From Cyclobacteriaceae bacterium (lineage in GTDB: Bacteria; Bacteroidota; Bacteroidia; Cytophagales; Cyclobacteriaceae): a stretch of DNA of 64,000 nt. How positions within the stretch are numbered: position 1 is the stretch's first letter; each line of letters starts with the position of its first letter. This document shows, piece after piece, positions 1-9,745 of this stretch. The stretch covers positions 310,001 through 374,000 of the forward strand of contig JAEUUG010000009.1 of assembly GCA_016787565.1 (NCBI GenBank), written 5' to 3'. Below the pieces are notes generated by a model, which saw nothing but the letters and a program-made list of their open reading frames with translations, had not been told where the DNA came from and ran no database searches. A program made the position numbers and the translations under genes.

Positions 1-1058
1 ATATTGCCTTGGAAATGAGTGGCCATAAAAAAGGTGAGTACCAGTTTATTGAACCACATGATGATTTGAATATGGGCCAGTCAACAAACGATGTATACCC
101 TACTGCCATTCATATTGCCTTATTATTACATAATGACAAAGTGATAAAAGAAGCTGAGTTGTTAGCACAAGCTTTTCATAAAAAAGGAGAAGAATTCAAA
201 AACCTGGTTAAGATGGGCCGTACCGAAGGTCAGGATGCTGTGCCGATGACGTTGGGACAAGAGTTTCACGCCTTTGGTTCTCAGCTTGATGCCGCCATTG
301 AAGCGCTTCGAAAATCGGAAGCTTATTTATACGAAGTGAACATGGGTGCCACCGCTATTGGCACTGGATTAACAGCAAGCCCCGGGTATGCAGAGAAGTG
401 CGTAGCCCAGCTTGCAAAAATTACGGGTAAGCCTATAGTTGGACCCAAAGATCTGATTGCCGCAACCAGCAGCATGCAGGGCTTTGTGATGTTCTCGTCT
501 TCCTATAAAAATCTGGCTGTGACACTCTCAAAGATCAGCAGCGATTTGATTTTCCTTACTTCCGGTCCACGCAATGGAATTTTTGAACTCAATTTACCGG
601 CACTACAACCGGGTTCATCCATCATGCCAGGAAAAGTTAATCCTGTTATGCCGGAGGTAATGAACCAGGTGTGTTACAAAGTGATGGGCAACGATGCGAC
701 CGTTACGATCGCATCACGTGACGGCCTGCTTCAGCTCAATGCCTATGAGCCTGTGGTGGCAACTTCCATCATGGAATCGCAGGCGCTTTTCTTTAAGGTG
801 ATGCCGCTATTTCGTAAAAATTGTATCGATGGAATTACCGCAAACGAAAAAGTGCTGAAACGTTATTTGGAAACTACCATCGGAATTGTAACCGCGCTCA
901 ATCCGATTCTCGGATATGAGAAAACCACGGAGCTTGCAAAAGAAGCGCTCGAAAGCGGCAAGGGTATTCTGGAACTTATCCGGGAGAAGAAATTACTGAC
1001 AGAAGAACAAATTAAGAAGTTACTTGACCCGACTGCCTTAACCGGACAGAAACTGTAA
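1..1058 (+). CDS. aspA: Aspartate ammonia-lyase (5'-truncated by window edge)
   Basis: This enzyme reversibly deaminates L-aspartate to fumarate and ammonia in the cytoplasm. The frame is open to base 1 (codons for Ile-Ala precede the TTG at 9), so the gene starts outside the window and roughly the first quarter is missing. The retained part has the GQSTND substrate-binding motif (bases about 75-92) and the superfamily signature GSSIMPGKVN (about 612-641), whose serine loop carries the catalytic base. The residues after the signature (PVMPEVMNQV) fit aspartase better than class II fumarase, which usually has a PTQCE-type sequence there. The next gene begins 19 bases downstream, so co-transcription with the porin is possible. 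Confidence 0.9.
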   Translation, partial: IALEMSGHKKGEYQFIEPHDDLNMGQSTNDVYPTAIHIALLLHNDKVIKEAELLAQAFHKKGEEFKNLVKMGRTEGQDAVPMTLGQEFHAFGSQLDAAIEALRKSEAYLYEVNMGATAIGTGLTASPGYAEKCVAQLAKITGKPIVGPKDLIAATSSMQGFVMFSSSYKNLAVTLSKISSDLIFLTSGPRNGIFELNLPALQPGSSIMPGKVNPVMPEVMNQVCYKVMGNDATVTIASRDGLLQLNAYEPVVATSIMESQALFFKVMPLFRKNCIDGITANEKVLKRYLETTIGIVTALNPILGYEKTTELAKEALESGKGILELIREKKLLTEEQIKKLLDPTALTGQKL

Positions 1059-1077
1059 TGACAAAAAAGATACCGTT

Positions 1078-2292
1078 ATGAAATCATTAAAAAGTGTAAA
1101 ATGGATTTTGCTGTTGCTTGTGCTCCCCACCCTGGTGTGGGCACAGAAACAAGAACGGCAGATGGGTGATACTACCTTCTACAAAACACTGATTCCGGAA
1201 ACGAAGCAAGGCCTTCTGAAAAATGTGAGCATGATTGCCAACATGAACTTTGCCTTTCGGAATGAGTTTGTTGACGGAGAATATACGCAGTCCCGGTTTA
1301 AAAATGAGCAGTTCCGATTGGAGATACGTGGCCAGGTGCACGAAAAGGTGTACTTCCGTTTTCGTGACCGGTATACGCGGGCTCAGACTTCCGAGTCGAT
1401 CGATAATCTAAGCCGCTCAGTAGATTTAGCCTTTGTTCGCTTTGATATATCTAAACAGTTCAGTATTACGGCTGGTAAGATGTGTGCCGATTGGGGTGCC
1501 TGGGAATTTGACTGGAACCCGATTGATATTTATGAGTATTCCGATATTGTTGAATACGCTGATAACTTTCTCACAGGCGTTGGATTTACCTATACACCGA
1601 GCAATCGAAACCAATGGACCTTTCAGATATTAGATTCCAGAACAAAATCATTTGATGAGTTGTATGGAGTGTCACAACCCCTTTATACAGAATCGAAAGC
1701 ACCTCTTGCCTTTGTTGCCAACTGGCGGGGAAGGTTATTTGACGGCAAGGTAAATACCATCTGGTCATACTCCTTATTCAATGAAGCGCAGGATGCCGAT
1801 GGTAAGGGCGCTAACATGAATTACATCGCGTTGGGTAATGAATTTAATTTCGGCAAGTTCAGGTTCATCTATGATTTCAAGTGGAGTGATGAAGAACTGG
1901 ACAGAACCGGTATTGTAAGTGAAACGATCCCAAATGATCTCTTTGAATATTCTGTAGATAATACATTGTACATCGGTCATTGGGTAAACCTTCGTTACAT
2001 AGTAAGTCCTAAAGTCCATCTTACCATGGTAGCTATGCTGGATATTGCCAATTGGAAAAACAGTTGGAGAGATCCGAGTAATACAACAGGTGAAGAACAC
2101 ATTCGGAATGCCTGGGGATTTATTCCTGCTGTGGAATACTATCCATGGAGTGATCTTAATATGAAGTTTTTTGCCAACTGGGTTGGCAGAAGATATGATT
2201 ACTCGGATTATGCAAAAACAAGCCTTGGTGCAGTTGATTATACCACCGGAAGATTTACCATCGGTTTCATTTCACCGCTGGGTATATTTTAA
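1078..2292 (+). CDS. Outer-membrane porin-like protein (OprO/OprP type)
   Basis: This is a 404-residue exported protein with a clear signal peptide (residues 1-22, ending WAQ). The body is made of alternating hydrophobic/aromatic strands with short turns and ends in Phe (SPLGIF), as expected of an outer-membrane beta-barrel. The region around residues 75-150 (tracking strands, AGKMCADWGAWEFDW) resembles the phosphate-selective porin O/P family (Porin_O_P). Substrate cannot be read from sequence. It lies 19 bases after aspA and 43 bases before a second barrel gene, so a role in taking up a substrate for aspA is possible but inferred. Confidence 0.7.
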   Translation: MKSLKSVKWILLLLVLPTLVWAQKQERQMGDTTFYKTLIPETKQGLLKNVSMIANMNFAFRNEFVDGEYTQSRFKNEQFRLEIRGQVHEKVYFRFRDRYTRAQTSESIDNLSRSVDLAFVRFDISKQFSITAGKMCADWGAWEFDWNPIDIYEYSDIVEYADNFLTGVGFTYTPSNRNQWTFQILDSRTKSFDELYGVSQPLYTESKAPLAFVANWRGRLFDGKVNTIWSYSLFNEAQDADGKGANMNYIALGNEFNFGKFRFIYDFKWSDEELDRTGIVSETIPNDLFEYSVDNTLYIGHWVNLRYIVSPKVHLTMVAMLDIANWKNSWRDPSNTTGEEHIRNAWGFIPAVEYYPWSDLNMKFFANWVGRRYDYSDYAKTSLGAVDYTTGRFTIGFISPLGIF

Positions 2293-2335
2293 TTAAGAAG
2301 TATTTTAAGACGGACGAAAGCAGTTTGCTCAGGCT

Positions 2336-3631
2336 ATGTTTTTTTTCAATAGGTGGTTAAGAGATGGTTGGCTTATCGCTTTACTGTTGTTGATCTCTGG
2401 TAATGTTTTGAGTCAGAAAACAATTCCTGATGGAACGGAGGGAGAAATACTGGAGGTAGTAAAGGCTGATACGGTGCTACATGAAAAATGGCGTGATAAG
2501 CGCTGGCGTTTATTTCCGGGAAAATATTCATCACTCAAGTTTGGCGCAGGATTCTTATATGAATTTGCAGGCTATTCGCAGAATGCAGCCGGCCGGCAGC
2601 AAATGGATTCTATCGGGAGTCCGCTGGAATCCATGTTTGATGTTCGCGACTTGCGCCTCACCGCAAGCGGCCAATTCAAAACCAAACGATTATTTACTTG
2701 GAAGGCAGGCTTCATGTACAATGGCGATACCCGTGAATGGCTGGTGCGTGAAACGGGATTTATGATTGGTGTGCCGGAACTTTGGGGCAATTTTTTTATC
2801 GGCCGCACAAAAGAAGGGTTCTCCTTAAATAAAGTAATGAACGGATATGCCGGCTGGACGATGGAGCGACAAATGGCCCTTGACATCATTCCCATATTGG
2901 CTGATGGCATAAAATGGTTAGGATTTTTACCCAAACAGAAAATATTCTGGAATATTGGGGTGTACGCCAACTGGCTTTCAAAAAATCAAACCTTCTCAAC
3001 CTATGACTGGCAATGGGCTTCGCGTGTGGGTTGGTTACCCTTGTATTCCCAGACCGACCATACCGTGCTCCATGTTGGGTTAAGTTACCGGTATGGTGAG
3101 CCTGAAAATGAAGCCATTAAGGTTCGCTCTCGGCCTGAAGCCAATCCTGCTCCTTACTTTATCAATACAGATGAATTTACCAGCAGCCATTCAAACCATT
3201 TTGGGATTGAAGTCTATTACTCCAATGGCCCGTGGATGTTTGGCTCGGAAGTGTATAGCCATCAATTCAATTCATCGGAAACAGGAAATCCTTCATTTAC
3301 CGGTGGCGAAGTCATGGCGAGTTATATACTTACGGGCGAATCGCGTCCGTACAATGTGACAACAGCCATCTACGGTTTTGTGCCGGTAAGCAGACCCGTT
3401 TTTAAAGGCGGTCCAGGCGCATGGGAAGTCTTAGTCAGGGCCTCAGCACTTGATCTAACAGAAGGCACCTTACAGGGAGGAAAGTTCTGGAGAATTACCC
3501 CCATGGTAAACTGGTATCTCTCCAAGGATGTTCGGTTAGAAGTAGCCTATGGCTATGGTGTTCTTGAACGATTCAATCTAAAAGGAGCAACACAATTTTT
3601 TCAAAGTCGATTGCAGTTGACCTTATTGTAA
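2336..3631 (+). CDS. Outer-membrane porin, phosphate-selective porin O/P family
   Basis: This 431-residue protein has an N-terminal signal sequence (about residues 1-26, ending VLSQ) and a long beta-barrel body. The stretch at residues 60-190 (FGAGFLYEFAGYSQ, DVRDLRLTASGQFKTKRLFTWKAGF, FFIGRTKEGFSLNKVM) has the layout of OprP-type porins: a first transmembrane strand followed by a strand pair carrying Arg/Lys side chains. It follows another porin-like gene by 43 bases and probably belongs to the same transcript. The two proteins are not close copies of each other. Whether it conducts phosphate, pyrophosphate or organic anions is not determinable here. Confidence 0.75.
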   Translation: MFFFNRWLRDGWLIALLLLISGNVLSQKTIPDGTEGEILEVVKADTVLHEKWRDKRWRLFPGKYSSLKFGAGFLYEFAGYSQNAAGRQQMDSIGSPLESMFDVRDLRLTASGQFKTKRLFTWKAGFMYNGDTREWLVRETGFMIGVPELWGNFFIGRTKEGFSLNKVMNGYAGWTMERQMALDIIPILADGIKWLGFLPKQKIFWNIGVYANWLSKNQTFSTYDWQWASRVGWLPLYSQTDHTVLHVGLSYRYGEPENEAIKVRSRPEANPAPYFINTDEFTSSHSNHFGIEVYYSNGPWMFGSEVYSHQFNSSETGNPSFTGGEVMASYILTGESRPYNVTTAIYGFVPVSRPVFKGGPGAWEVLVRASALDLTEGTLQGGKFWRITPMVNWYLSKDVRLEVAYGYGVLERFNLKGATQFFQSRLQLTLL

Positions 3632-3688
3632 ATTATTGTCAGTAGTTTAGTATGCATTAAAATAAGATACTTATAAAATAACCTTCAT

Positions 3689-4495
3689 ATGAAAAACTTC
3701 CTGATTCTACTATTTCTAGTTCTGGCAATTGCCTCCTTCGGCCAAAAGAAAGGGAAAGAAAAAGCTCCTGCGCAACCTGACACAGTGGCATTGGCCAATC
3801 AAAAGCTCACGGCCGAGAACAAGACTCTCACGCTAAAGACTGATTCACTAACAAAAGTCGTTGAAAAGTATTTTGGCTTGTATACCGTGATCAAAGACAA
3901 AGTAGTGAAGATGGATTTTGATCCGGCAAAGATGGGAGCCATCATCGACTCATTGCGTGCCGGCAGGGACTCTCTGAGTCTCTCAGCAGCATCAGGTGTG
4001 CTGTTGCGTGATTCCATTAGTAAGCAGAACAAGTTAATTGATTCCTTAAAAAAGGAAACGGAGGGATTAATGTATACGGTAAAGCTTCTGCGCGGAGTAC
4101 AAGCTTTAAGCCCTTCCGATCCCAAAGAATTTGTGGGCAGTTGGAACGTCATTCTCCGGAAAGTAAAAATTGAAGGCCAATCGCCACGAGCAGGCATGAT
4201 TGATGTTTCAGGTCAGACGCCCCCAAAAACGGCCGGCTTCCTCGAAGTCAATTCCGTTACGAACATCAACTTTATTGATAAGGAGTTTGCCGAATTAACA
4301 TTCAGTAATGGAGAAAAAGGGAAAGGGTATTATATCATTGAGGGGTTCAGCACCACCAAACCTTACTATATTGATTTCAAAGGCGTGAAAGCCGACATAC
4401 GTGTGTATTTTATGAATACTCCATTGGGTGCCCGTATATCGTATCAAATCCCCGGAACGGAAGGATTGTATTATTTTGGTCAGATGACGAAATAG
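3689..4495 (+). CDS. Secreted coiled-coil protein of unknown function
   Basis: I do not recognise a named family. The 268-residue product starts with a signal peptide (residues 1-19, ASFGQ), then a Lys/Pro-rich linker. Residues about 35-135 are rich in heptad-like Leu/Lys/Asp patterns (LTAENKTLTLKTDSLTKVV; later DSISKQNKLIDSLKKETE), which suggests a periplasmic coiled coil. The C-terminal 120 residues look like a compact beta domain (SWNVILRKVKIEG ... GLYYFGQM). It lies 57 bases after the porin gene and before a DUF2490 gene in the same direction. A periplasmic or cell-surface structural role is only a guess. Confidence 0.6.
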   Translation: MKNFLILLFLVLAIASFGQKKGKEKAPAQPDTVALANQKLTAENKTLTLKTDSLTKVVEKYFGLYTVIKDKVVKMDFDPAKMGAIIDSLRAGRDSLSLSAASGVLLRDSISKQNKLIDSLKKETEGLMYTVKLLRGVQALSPSDPKEFVGSWNVILRKVKIEGQSPRAGMIDVSGQTPPKTAGFLEVNSVTNINFIDKEFAELTFSNGEKGKGYYIIEGFSTTKPYYIDFKGVKADIRVYFMNTPLGARISYQIPGTEGLYYFGQMTK

Positions 4496-4575
4496 CCAAT
4501 CAATCGCTAACGCTGTTAGGTTGTTTACCTGTTTACACATGAGAAGCAAGCTAATCAGGTGCAGAGACTGACAAG

Positions 4576-5316
4576 ATGTTTCTTCGATTTTATTTATTGC
4601 TGATTAATTTGCTGCTGGTATCACTTCAGAGCATGGCTCAGCGCGATGAACAACTATGGCTGGATTTCCAGGTATCCTATCCGTTTCGTGGGCGCTACCT
4701 GCTGGAAAATACCACTTCATATTCAACCCTTTTGAATTCTGAAAATAAATGGAGGAGCATTAGCATTAGTCCTACCTTTGAAATGACGCTGTTTTCCTGG
4801 TTAGATCTTTTAAGTGAAATAGGTTTTGCCTATACCCTTCAAAAGGAAAATTCAAACACGTTTGAAATTTCCCCTATGGTTGGAGGTCGTTTCTTCTTTT
4901 CGCAAAACAGCAAAGTAAATACACGATTGGTAGTGCGGTACCAGCAAAGGAATTTTAATGACATTGAAGCCGGTAATTGGTCGAGCAGTAATCGAACACG
5001 GTTGCGTGGAGAAGTATTCGTGAGCATCAATGGACCAAATCTCTTTACCGATAAACTGTGGTATGTTTTTGCTGATTATGAAGAGTTCATTGTACTCGAT
5101 CAGCAACTTGAAGAGCGTTATGCCAATCGGAGAAGAGCAAGAATTGGAGTAGGATATCGGTTAAGCTACAAACATCGATTTGATTTGGGCTACACATTAC
5201 AAACCTCACGAGATGAAATTACTGATAATTTTACGGGGACTGACAATGTGATTCAGGTTAAATACAAAATGTATTTAAACCCCGCAAAACCCGAAACCTA
5301 CGAACAACAAAAGTAG
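4576..5316 (+). CDS. DUF2490 outer-membrane protein
   Basis: This 246-residue protein carries a signal peptide (residues 1-21, QSMAQ) and then the pattern of DUF2490: an LWLDFQVSYPF start, a ...TTSYSTLL... strand, and barrel strands with many Arg/Tyr residues (RYQQRN, RLRGEVF, RRARIGVGYRL). DUF2490 members are predicted small outer-membrane beta-barrels in Bacteroidota; the biochemical role is unknown. Its stop is only 7 bases before the antiporter start, so the two are probably translated from one message. Confidence 0.75.
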   Translation: MFLRFYLLLINLLLVSLQSMAQRDEQLWLDFQVSYPFRGRYLLENTTSYSTLLNSENKWRSISISPTFEMTLFSWLDLLSEIGFAYTLQKENSNTFEISPMVGGRFFFSQNSKVNTRLVVRYQQRNFNDIEAGNWSSSNRTRLRGEVFVSINGPNLFTDKLWYVFADYEEFIVLDQQLEERYANRRRARIGVGYRLSYKHRFDLGYTLQTSRDEITDNFTGTDNVIQVKYKMYLNPAKPETYEQQK

Positions 5317-5323
5317 TAAGCCT

Positions 5324-6523
5324 ATGACCGAACATCCAATGTTTACTTTAATAGCCATGCTGATTTTAGGGTATGGTCTTTTCTCAAAACTTTCCTCCAG
5401 GTCAGTCATTACAGCCCCGATGGTGTTTGTAACAGTCGGATTACTGATAAGTTTTTTTAACATTGATTTGCTACTGCAAAACCCCAAGGCCAGTTATGTA
5501 AAAGTATTAGCAGAGCTCACCTTGTTATTGGTCTTGTTCGTGGATGCTTCTACCATAGATCGGGCTAAACTTAAACTTGATCGGTCATTACCGCTCCGCT
5601 TGCTGGGTATCGGTCTTCCCATTACCATGATCCTGGGAGCTGTGATTGCCATACCTTTGTTTCCGGATGAACCTGTTTGGGCACTCGTGCTACTGGCCTT
5701 TATATTATCACCAACCGATGCGGCCCTCGGGCAGGCCGTTGTGACAGGGGAGCAAGTTCCTTTGCGCGTTCGACAAACCATTAACGTAGAGAGTGGACTG
5801 AATGATGGAATAGCACTGCCGCCAATACTGGTGTGTCTTGCTGTATTATCCGGTGAAGCTGGCGAAGGACTGGACTTTACATACTGGCTTGGTTTTGTTG
5901 CCAAGCAATTTGTATTCGGGCCGATCATTGGGGGACTCGTAGGCTGGATTGGTGGAACATTAGTAGAACTTTCATCTAAGCGAGGTTGGATGAACCATAC
6001 TTATCAGATGCTCGCTTCTCTGGCAATTGCCGTGCTGGCGTTTTCGTTGGCAGAATCACTTCATGGCAATGGTTTTATTGCAGCCTACTTTGCTGGCCTG
6101 ATGCTGGGTACGCGCACCGAAGCAATTCGCGAGCGCATTCGGGAATTTGGAGAAGCAGAAAGCCAGGTGATGGTATTGTGTATTTTTCTTTTATTCGGAA
6201 TGATTCTCGTTCCCATTTCTCTCCCCTACTGGGATTGGCGTGCTTTGGTGTATGCGCTATTAAGTTTGACCGTTATTCGGATGTTTCCTGTAGCTTTAAG
6301 TTTGATCGGATCGGGATTAAATCAAAAGACCATTTGGTTTATCGGATGGTTTGGTCCACGTGGCATAGCATCGGTGCTTTATCTCTTAATGGCTGTAATC
6401 ATGCTGGGCACGGAGGGAAATGAACGTATCATCAGCGTGATTACCTTAACCGTACTGCTCAGCATTTTTGTTCATGGCATTACAGCCGTACCCTTTTCAA
6501 AATTGTTTAATAAGAATGAATAA
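5324..6523 (+). CDS. CPA1-family Na+(K+)/H+ antiporter (NhaP type)
   Basis: This is a 399-residue inner-membrane cation:proton antiporter with about 12 hydrophobic segments. It has the two diagnostic CPA1 motifs: SPTDAALG (residues 129-136), which forms the crossed unwound helix, and NVESGLNDG (154-162), which carries the conserved acidic ion-binding residue. The length is typical for an antiporter without the C-terminal cytosolic regulatory domain that longer members have. It ends an apparent +-strand run that starts with aspA. A role in sodium extrusion or pH homeostasis is a family-level inference. Confidence 0.9.
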   Translation: MTEHPMFTLIAMLILGYGLFSKLSSRSVITAPMVFVTVGLLISFFNIDLLLQNPKASYVKVLAELTLLLVLFVDASTIDRAKLKLDRSLPLRLLGIGLPITMILGAVIAIPLFPDEPVWALVLLAFILSPTDAALGQAVVTGEQVPLRVRQTINVESGLNDGIALPPILVCLAVLSGEAGEGLDFTYWLGFVAKQFVFGPIIGGLVGWIGGTLVELSSKRGWMNHTYQMLASLAIAVLAFSLAESLHGNGFIAAYFAGLMLGTRTEAIRERIREFGEAESQVMVLCIFLLFGMILVPISLPYWDWRALVYALLSLTVIRMFPVALSLIGSGLNQKTIWFIGWFGPRGIASVLYLLMAVIMLGTEGNERIISVITLTVLLSIFVHGITAVPFSKLFNKNE

Positions 6524-6581
6524 AAGCAATCAAAAGGATGGTGGGTAAAGTTTACACCAGAAGTAAGATTACAACTTTACT

Positions 6582-7685
6582 CTAGATAGTGGCAGTTTCA
6601 TCCGCCTCGTTCACATCGTTCTGGCCATGGCTATTGTTCAACCAGGAAAGGAAAAGTTTATATCCCAAGGCTAATATAACAGCACCAAGAAAAAGCCCCA
6701 GAAAGCCGGTAGCCATAAAGCCTCCAATCGCACCAATAAAAACCACCAGCATCGGTACAGGTGCTCCTCGGCCCAGCAAGAGTGGCTTTAAAATATTATC
6801 CGACACCAATGTAATAACAGCCCATATGGCAAAGATGATTGCTGTTTTAGTATCTGCTGTGTTGAACAAATAGATGGCAACAGGAATGACGATAGGGCCA
6901 ACACCAATTTGAATGATTGCAAAAATAAGGCAAAAGAAAGTCCAAAGCCCCGCAGCCGGAACACCGGCAACAACAAATCCAATACCGGCCATCAATGTCT
7001 GAATTACGGCTACACCCAATATCCCTTTTACCACACTCCGTATGATTTCTTCTGAAACCCTTGCCAGTTCATCCCCTTTATCACCTGCAAGCTTTACATA
7101 GATATTCCGGAGCAGTTTTCCACCTTCATCGGAATACGCCAGAAAAATGCCAGCCAAAATTATGGAAAGCACAAACTGAAGAATGCCAACACTGGTTAGT
7201 GCAACCAGACCTAATAGAAATTTCCCAACTGCTGTAAGTTGATCCTTATATTGAACCATAACAGCCTGAAGGTTCTCAGAGGCCAGTTGCCATGCAGCTA
7301 CAAGGGGTTGAGCAAAGGAAGGCCAGTTTTTTGTGTTTTCACCTGGTGGTGGAATAAGATCCTTGTTCAAATTCAAAACTTCCCGAAGGTGCTTTACTCC
7401 ATCCACTAATGACTCCGCCAGAAAAATAACAGGGACAATAATCAACGCCAGCAAAGCAACCGTGATTAAAATACTGCTCAGCTTTTGCTTGCCCTTTAAT
7501 TTTGTTGATAACCATACAAATAGCGGATAAATCGTAATGGCGATTATGATGCCCCAGATAATGGGTGAAATGAAGGGGGAAATGATTTGAAAACACCATC
7601 CAAAAATAAAAACCAATGCTCCCAATTGTATAACGAGCTGGATCACGCGTTTGGATAAGTCACTTTGCTCTGTTGTTAAATTCAT
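6582..7685 (-). CDS. AI-2E family transporter (PerM/TqsA-like)
   Basis: The 367-residue polytopic membrane protein has the AI-2E family layout: two N-terminal TM helices, a soluble insertion (about residues 85-155, with HLREVLNLNKDLIPPPGE), and further TM helices with the typical GVPAAGLWTFFCLIFAIIQIG and DNILKPLLLGRGAPVPMLVVFIGAIGG regions. Family members export small molecules or act as Na+/H+ exchangers; the AI-2 link holds for only a few. It is transcribed alone, convergent with the antiporter gene (58-base gap) and divergent from the surface-antigen gene. Confidence 0.9.
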   Translation of the reverse strand: MNLTTEQSDLSKRVIQLVIQLGALVFIFGWCFQIISPFISPIIWGIIIAITIYPLFVWLSTKLKGKQKLSSILITVALLALIIVPVIFLAESLVDGVKHLREVLNLNKDLIPPPGENTKNWPSFAQPLVAAWQLASENLQAVMVQYKDQLTAVGKFLLGLVALTSVGILQFVLSIILAGIFLAYSDEGGKLLRNIYVKLAGDKGDELARVSEEIIRSVVKGILGVAVIQTLMAGIGFVVAGVPAAGLWTFFCLIFAIIQIGVGPIVIPVAIYLFNTADTKTAIIFAIWAVITLVSDNILKPLLLGRGAPVPMLVVFIGAIGGFMATGFLGLFLGAVILALGYKLFLSWLNNSHGQNDVNEADETATI

Positions 7686-7835
7686 TCTGAAAAGATTTAT
7701 TGTAGTACGTTTCTAAATTAAGACAATGGTCAACATTTACGAGAAACTGATAAGGCTGGGATATTTAAACTTTAATAGCCCATACAATCAATCATTAAGA
7801 AATATAATCTAATTTCATCCATTGAAAACTTCGCT

Positions 7836-9146
7836 GTGAAAAATATTTTGTATTTGATTATTGGTTTCATTCTTTTGATTCCCGACAGTGCCTATTCACA
7901 AGCCGATACCGTTGTACAGTTCGTTGATGCTACCGATTTGGGTAACGTATTGAGCAAGAAAAAATCTACTAAAAAGCAAAAGAGTGGGGTGCCCGAAAAA
8001 GGTAAGCTCATTTTGTTTGTTGTACCGGTAATAGGATCCAATCCATCGCTGGGAGCGTTTTATGGTGTGGGTGGAACAGGCGCCATGTATCTCGGCTCAC
8101 CCGAAAACACCAGTATCTCCAGCCTTGGAAGTTCATTGCTGATTACCACAAAAAATCAATTTGTTGCTTCCATAAAAGGAACCGTTATGACGCCAGAAAA
8201 CGGGTGGGAAATGCTTGTTGATTTGAAGTATAGTTTCTTCTCTGAAAGTACGTTTGGATTGGGTAGCGACTACAATCAACCTATACAAGAGAGTTGGAGT
8301 TGGGGCGGTGTTGAGACTGCGGGAATTGGAGGTGCACAACCCATGACTTTTAATCAGGTCAGAACGCACATTACGGCCTTGAAAGCTGTCAGTAATAACG
8401 TATATACCGGGATTGGCTATCACTTGGATTATCACTATGGAATTAAAGACCTGACACTAGACCTGGAGGCACCCAATCCTGTCATTACAAGTCATTATGC
8501 CTATAGTGTACAGGAAGGTTTTGAGCCGGGTTTTTATACCACTTCTGGATTAAGTTTCAATTTAGTTTTCGACAGTCGCGATCATACGGTGAGCCCCTAC
8601 AACGGTTCGTTCCTTCAATTTACCTATCGGAACAATCCTACTTTTCTGGGCAGCACAAAAGACTCCCATCAGCTTTACCTGGAATCACGGTTGTATAAGA
8701 GCCTCTCCAAAACCAGGCTCCGCCACCTTATCGGGCTCTGGGGTATTGCTCAAATCCAAACAAAGGGAAGTTTACCCTACCTCGATTTACCTGCCAGCTC
8801 CTATGATATGCGCAACCGGATTGGCCGGGGCTACGTTGCTGGACGGTTCCGTGGTCCGGCCTGGGTAACGTTAGAGACAGAGTATCGTTTCCCCATCACT
8901 GCAAATGGATTGCTCGGTGGTGTTTTATTTGCCAGCGGCACTACAACATCGCGCGATGCCATTGATAATCCCTCCCTCGGTATTGATGAACCGAAACTTA
9001 GCTTATTCAAAGCCATTCGTCCGGCTGCAGGTTTTGGCGCACGGGTGATGCTCAACCGGAGTGGACGCTTAAACCTGACTATGGACATGGCCTTTGGTCA
9101 GAATGGATCGAAAGGATTTTATTTCGCAGTAGGCGAAACGTTTTGA
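7836..9146 (+). CDS. BamA/TamA-like surface antigen outer-membrane protein
   Basis: This 436-residue protein starts at GTG (7836), immediately before a signal peptide (KNILYLIIGFILLIPDSAYSQA). After a basic linker (KKKSTKKQK, about residues 40-50) comes a barrel of bacterial surface antigen (Omp85 C-terminal) type: LVFDSRDHTVSPYNGSFLQF (about 245-265), RGYVAGRFRG, LETEYRFPI, and a terminal Phe (AVGETF). There are no POTRA domains, so it is a short member and unlikely to be BamA itself. Such proteins are often patatin-like or phosphoesterase partners; no partner is adjacent here. Confidence 0.8.
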   Translation: MKNILYLIIGFILLIPDSAYSQADTVVQFVDATDLGNVLSKKKSTKKQKSGVPEKGKLILFVVPVIGSNPSLGAFYGVGGTGAMYLGSPENTSISSLGSSLLITTKNQFVASIKGTVMTPENGWEMLVDLKYSFFSESTFGLGSDYNQPIQESWSWGGVETAGIGGAQPMTFNQVRTHITALKAVSNNVYTGIGYHLDYHYGIKDLTLDLEAPNPVITSHYAYSVQEGFEPGFYTTSGLSFNLVFDSRDHTVSPYNGSFLQFTYRNNPTFLGSTKDSHQLYLESRLYKSLSKTRLRHLIGLWGIAQIQTKGSLPYLDLPASSYDMRNRIGRGYVAGRFRGPAWVTLETEYRFPITANGLLGGVLFASGTTTSRDAIDNPSLGIDEPKLSLFKAIRPAAGFGARVMLNRSGRLNLTMDMAFGQNGSKGFYFAVGETF

Positions 9147-9209
9147 GAAGTTAGTAGTCTCGTAATCATTTTTTTTAGATATTTGAATCAATCGATTAAA
9201 ACAGCGTGT

Positions 9210-9701
9210 ATGAAAAAAATATTCATTTTCTTTTTTGCCTTTCTAATGGTATCATCTTTTATGGTATCGGGTCAAACCCCCGCTAAAAAACCTGCCACGA
9301 GCGGCAATTGCTTTGCTGAATGGTATAACTTATTCCGGGAGCGTGGTGCCAAGCCAATCGCAGATGGCTCCCATGAAATTATCATTACCATTCGCACAGA
9401 AGAAAGCAGTCAGTGCTATTTGGGAAAAGCTGATGTAGAAAATGGAAAGATTAAAACTCCAATTTATGTACAAAAGCAGGATGGTTCATACGAATCGTAT
9501 GCCTCACTGGGTAAAAAATTAGATCCGGCTTGGGTTGCTTCGCAAAATAAAGAGACGCTCTATGAAATTACGGATGGTATGAGCGCAACGTTTTATACAA
9601 CCGATCGAGAAACAGGAAAAATATTTTTCTACCAATCGCTCAACGATAAGCCAAAAGCAAATAAGGTTGCTCCTCCACCAAGTGTCTTAATTAAAAACTA
9701 A
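9210..9701 (+). CDS. Small secreted protein of unknown function
   Basis: No family is recognised. I chose ATG 9210 because it places a good signal peptide at the very N-terminus (MKKIFIFFFAFLMVSSFMVSGQ); an in-frame TTG at 9183 would add nine residues. The mature protein is about 140 residues with two cysteines (SGNCFAEW and SSQCYLG) that could form a disulfide, and a mixed alpha/beta pattern. The transcript ends in a clear terminator right after the stop codon, and the gene stands 64 bases after the surface-antigen gene. Confidence 0.65.
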   Translation: MKKIFIFFFAFLMVSSFMVSGQTPAKKPATSGNCFAEWYNLFRERGAKPIADGSHEIIITIRTEESSQCYLGKADVENGKIKTPIYVQKQDGSYESYASLGKKLDPAWVASQNKETLYEITDGMSATFYTTDRETGKIFFYQSLNDKPKANKVAPPPSVLIKN

Positions 9702-9706
9702 GCAGG

Positions 9707-9733
9707 AAAAGCCGGTTTATGCCGGCTTTTTTT
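9707..9733 (+). terminator. Rho-independent terminator after the small secreted protein
   Basis: A 9-bp perfect stem (AAAAGCCGG / CCGGCTTTT) with a 6-base loop is followed by a run of T, starting 6 bases after the stop codon at 9701. The form is a textbook intrinsic terminator. The ATG at 9719 lies inside its loop, which argues against that ATG being the start of the next gene. Confidence 0.85.
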
Positions 9734-9745
9734 GTATTGATTGAG

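Noticed and set aside
5494..5928. 144-residue minus-strand frame inside the antiporter gene
   Set aside because: Shadow of the antiporter; Ser/Thr/Arg-rich with no domain.
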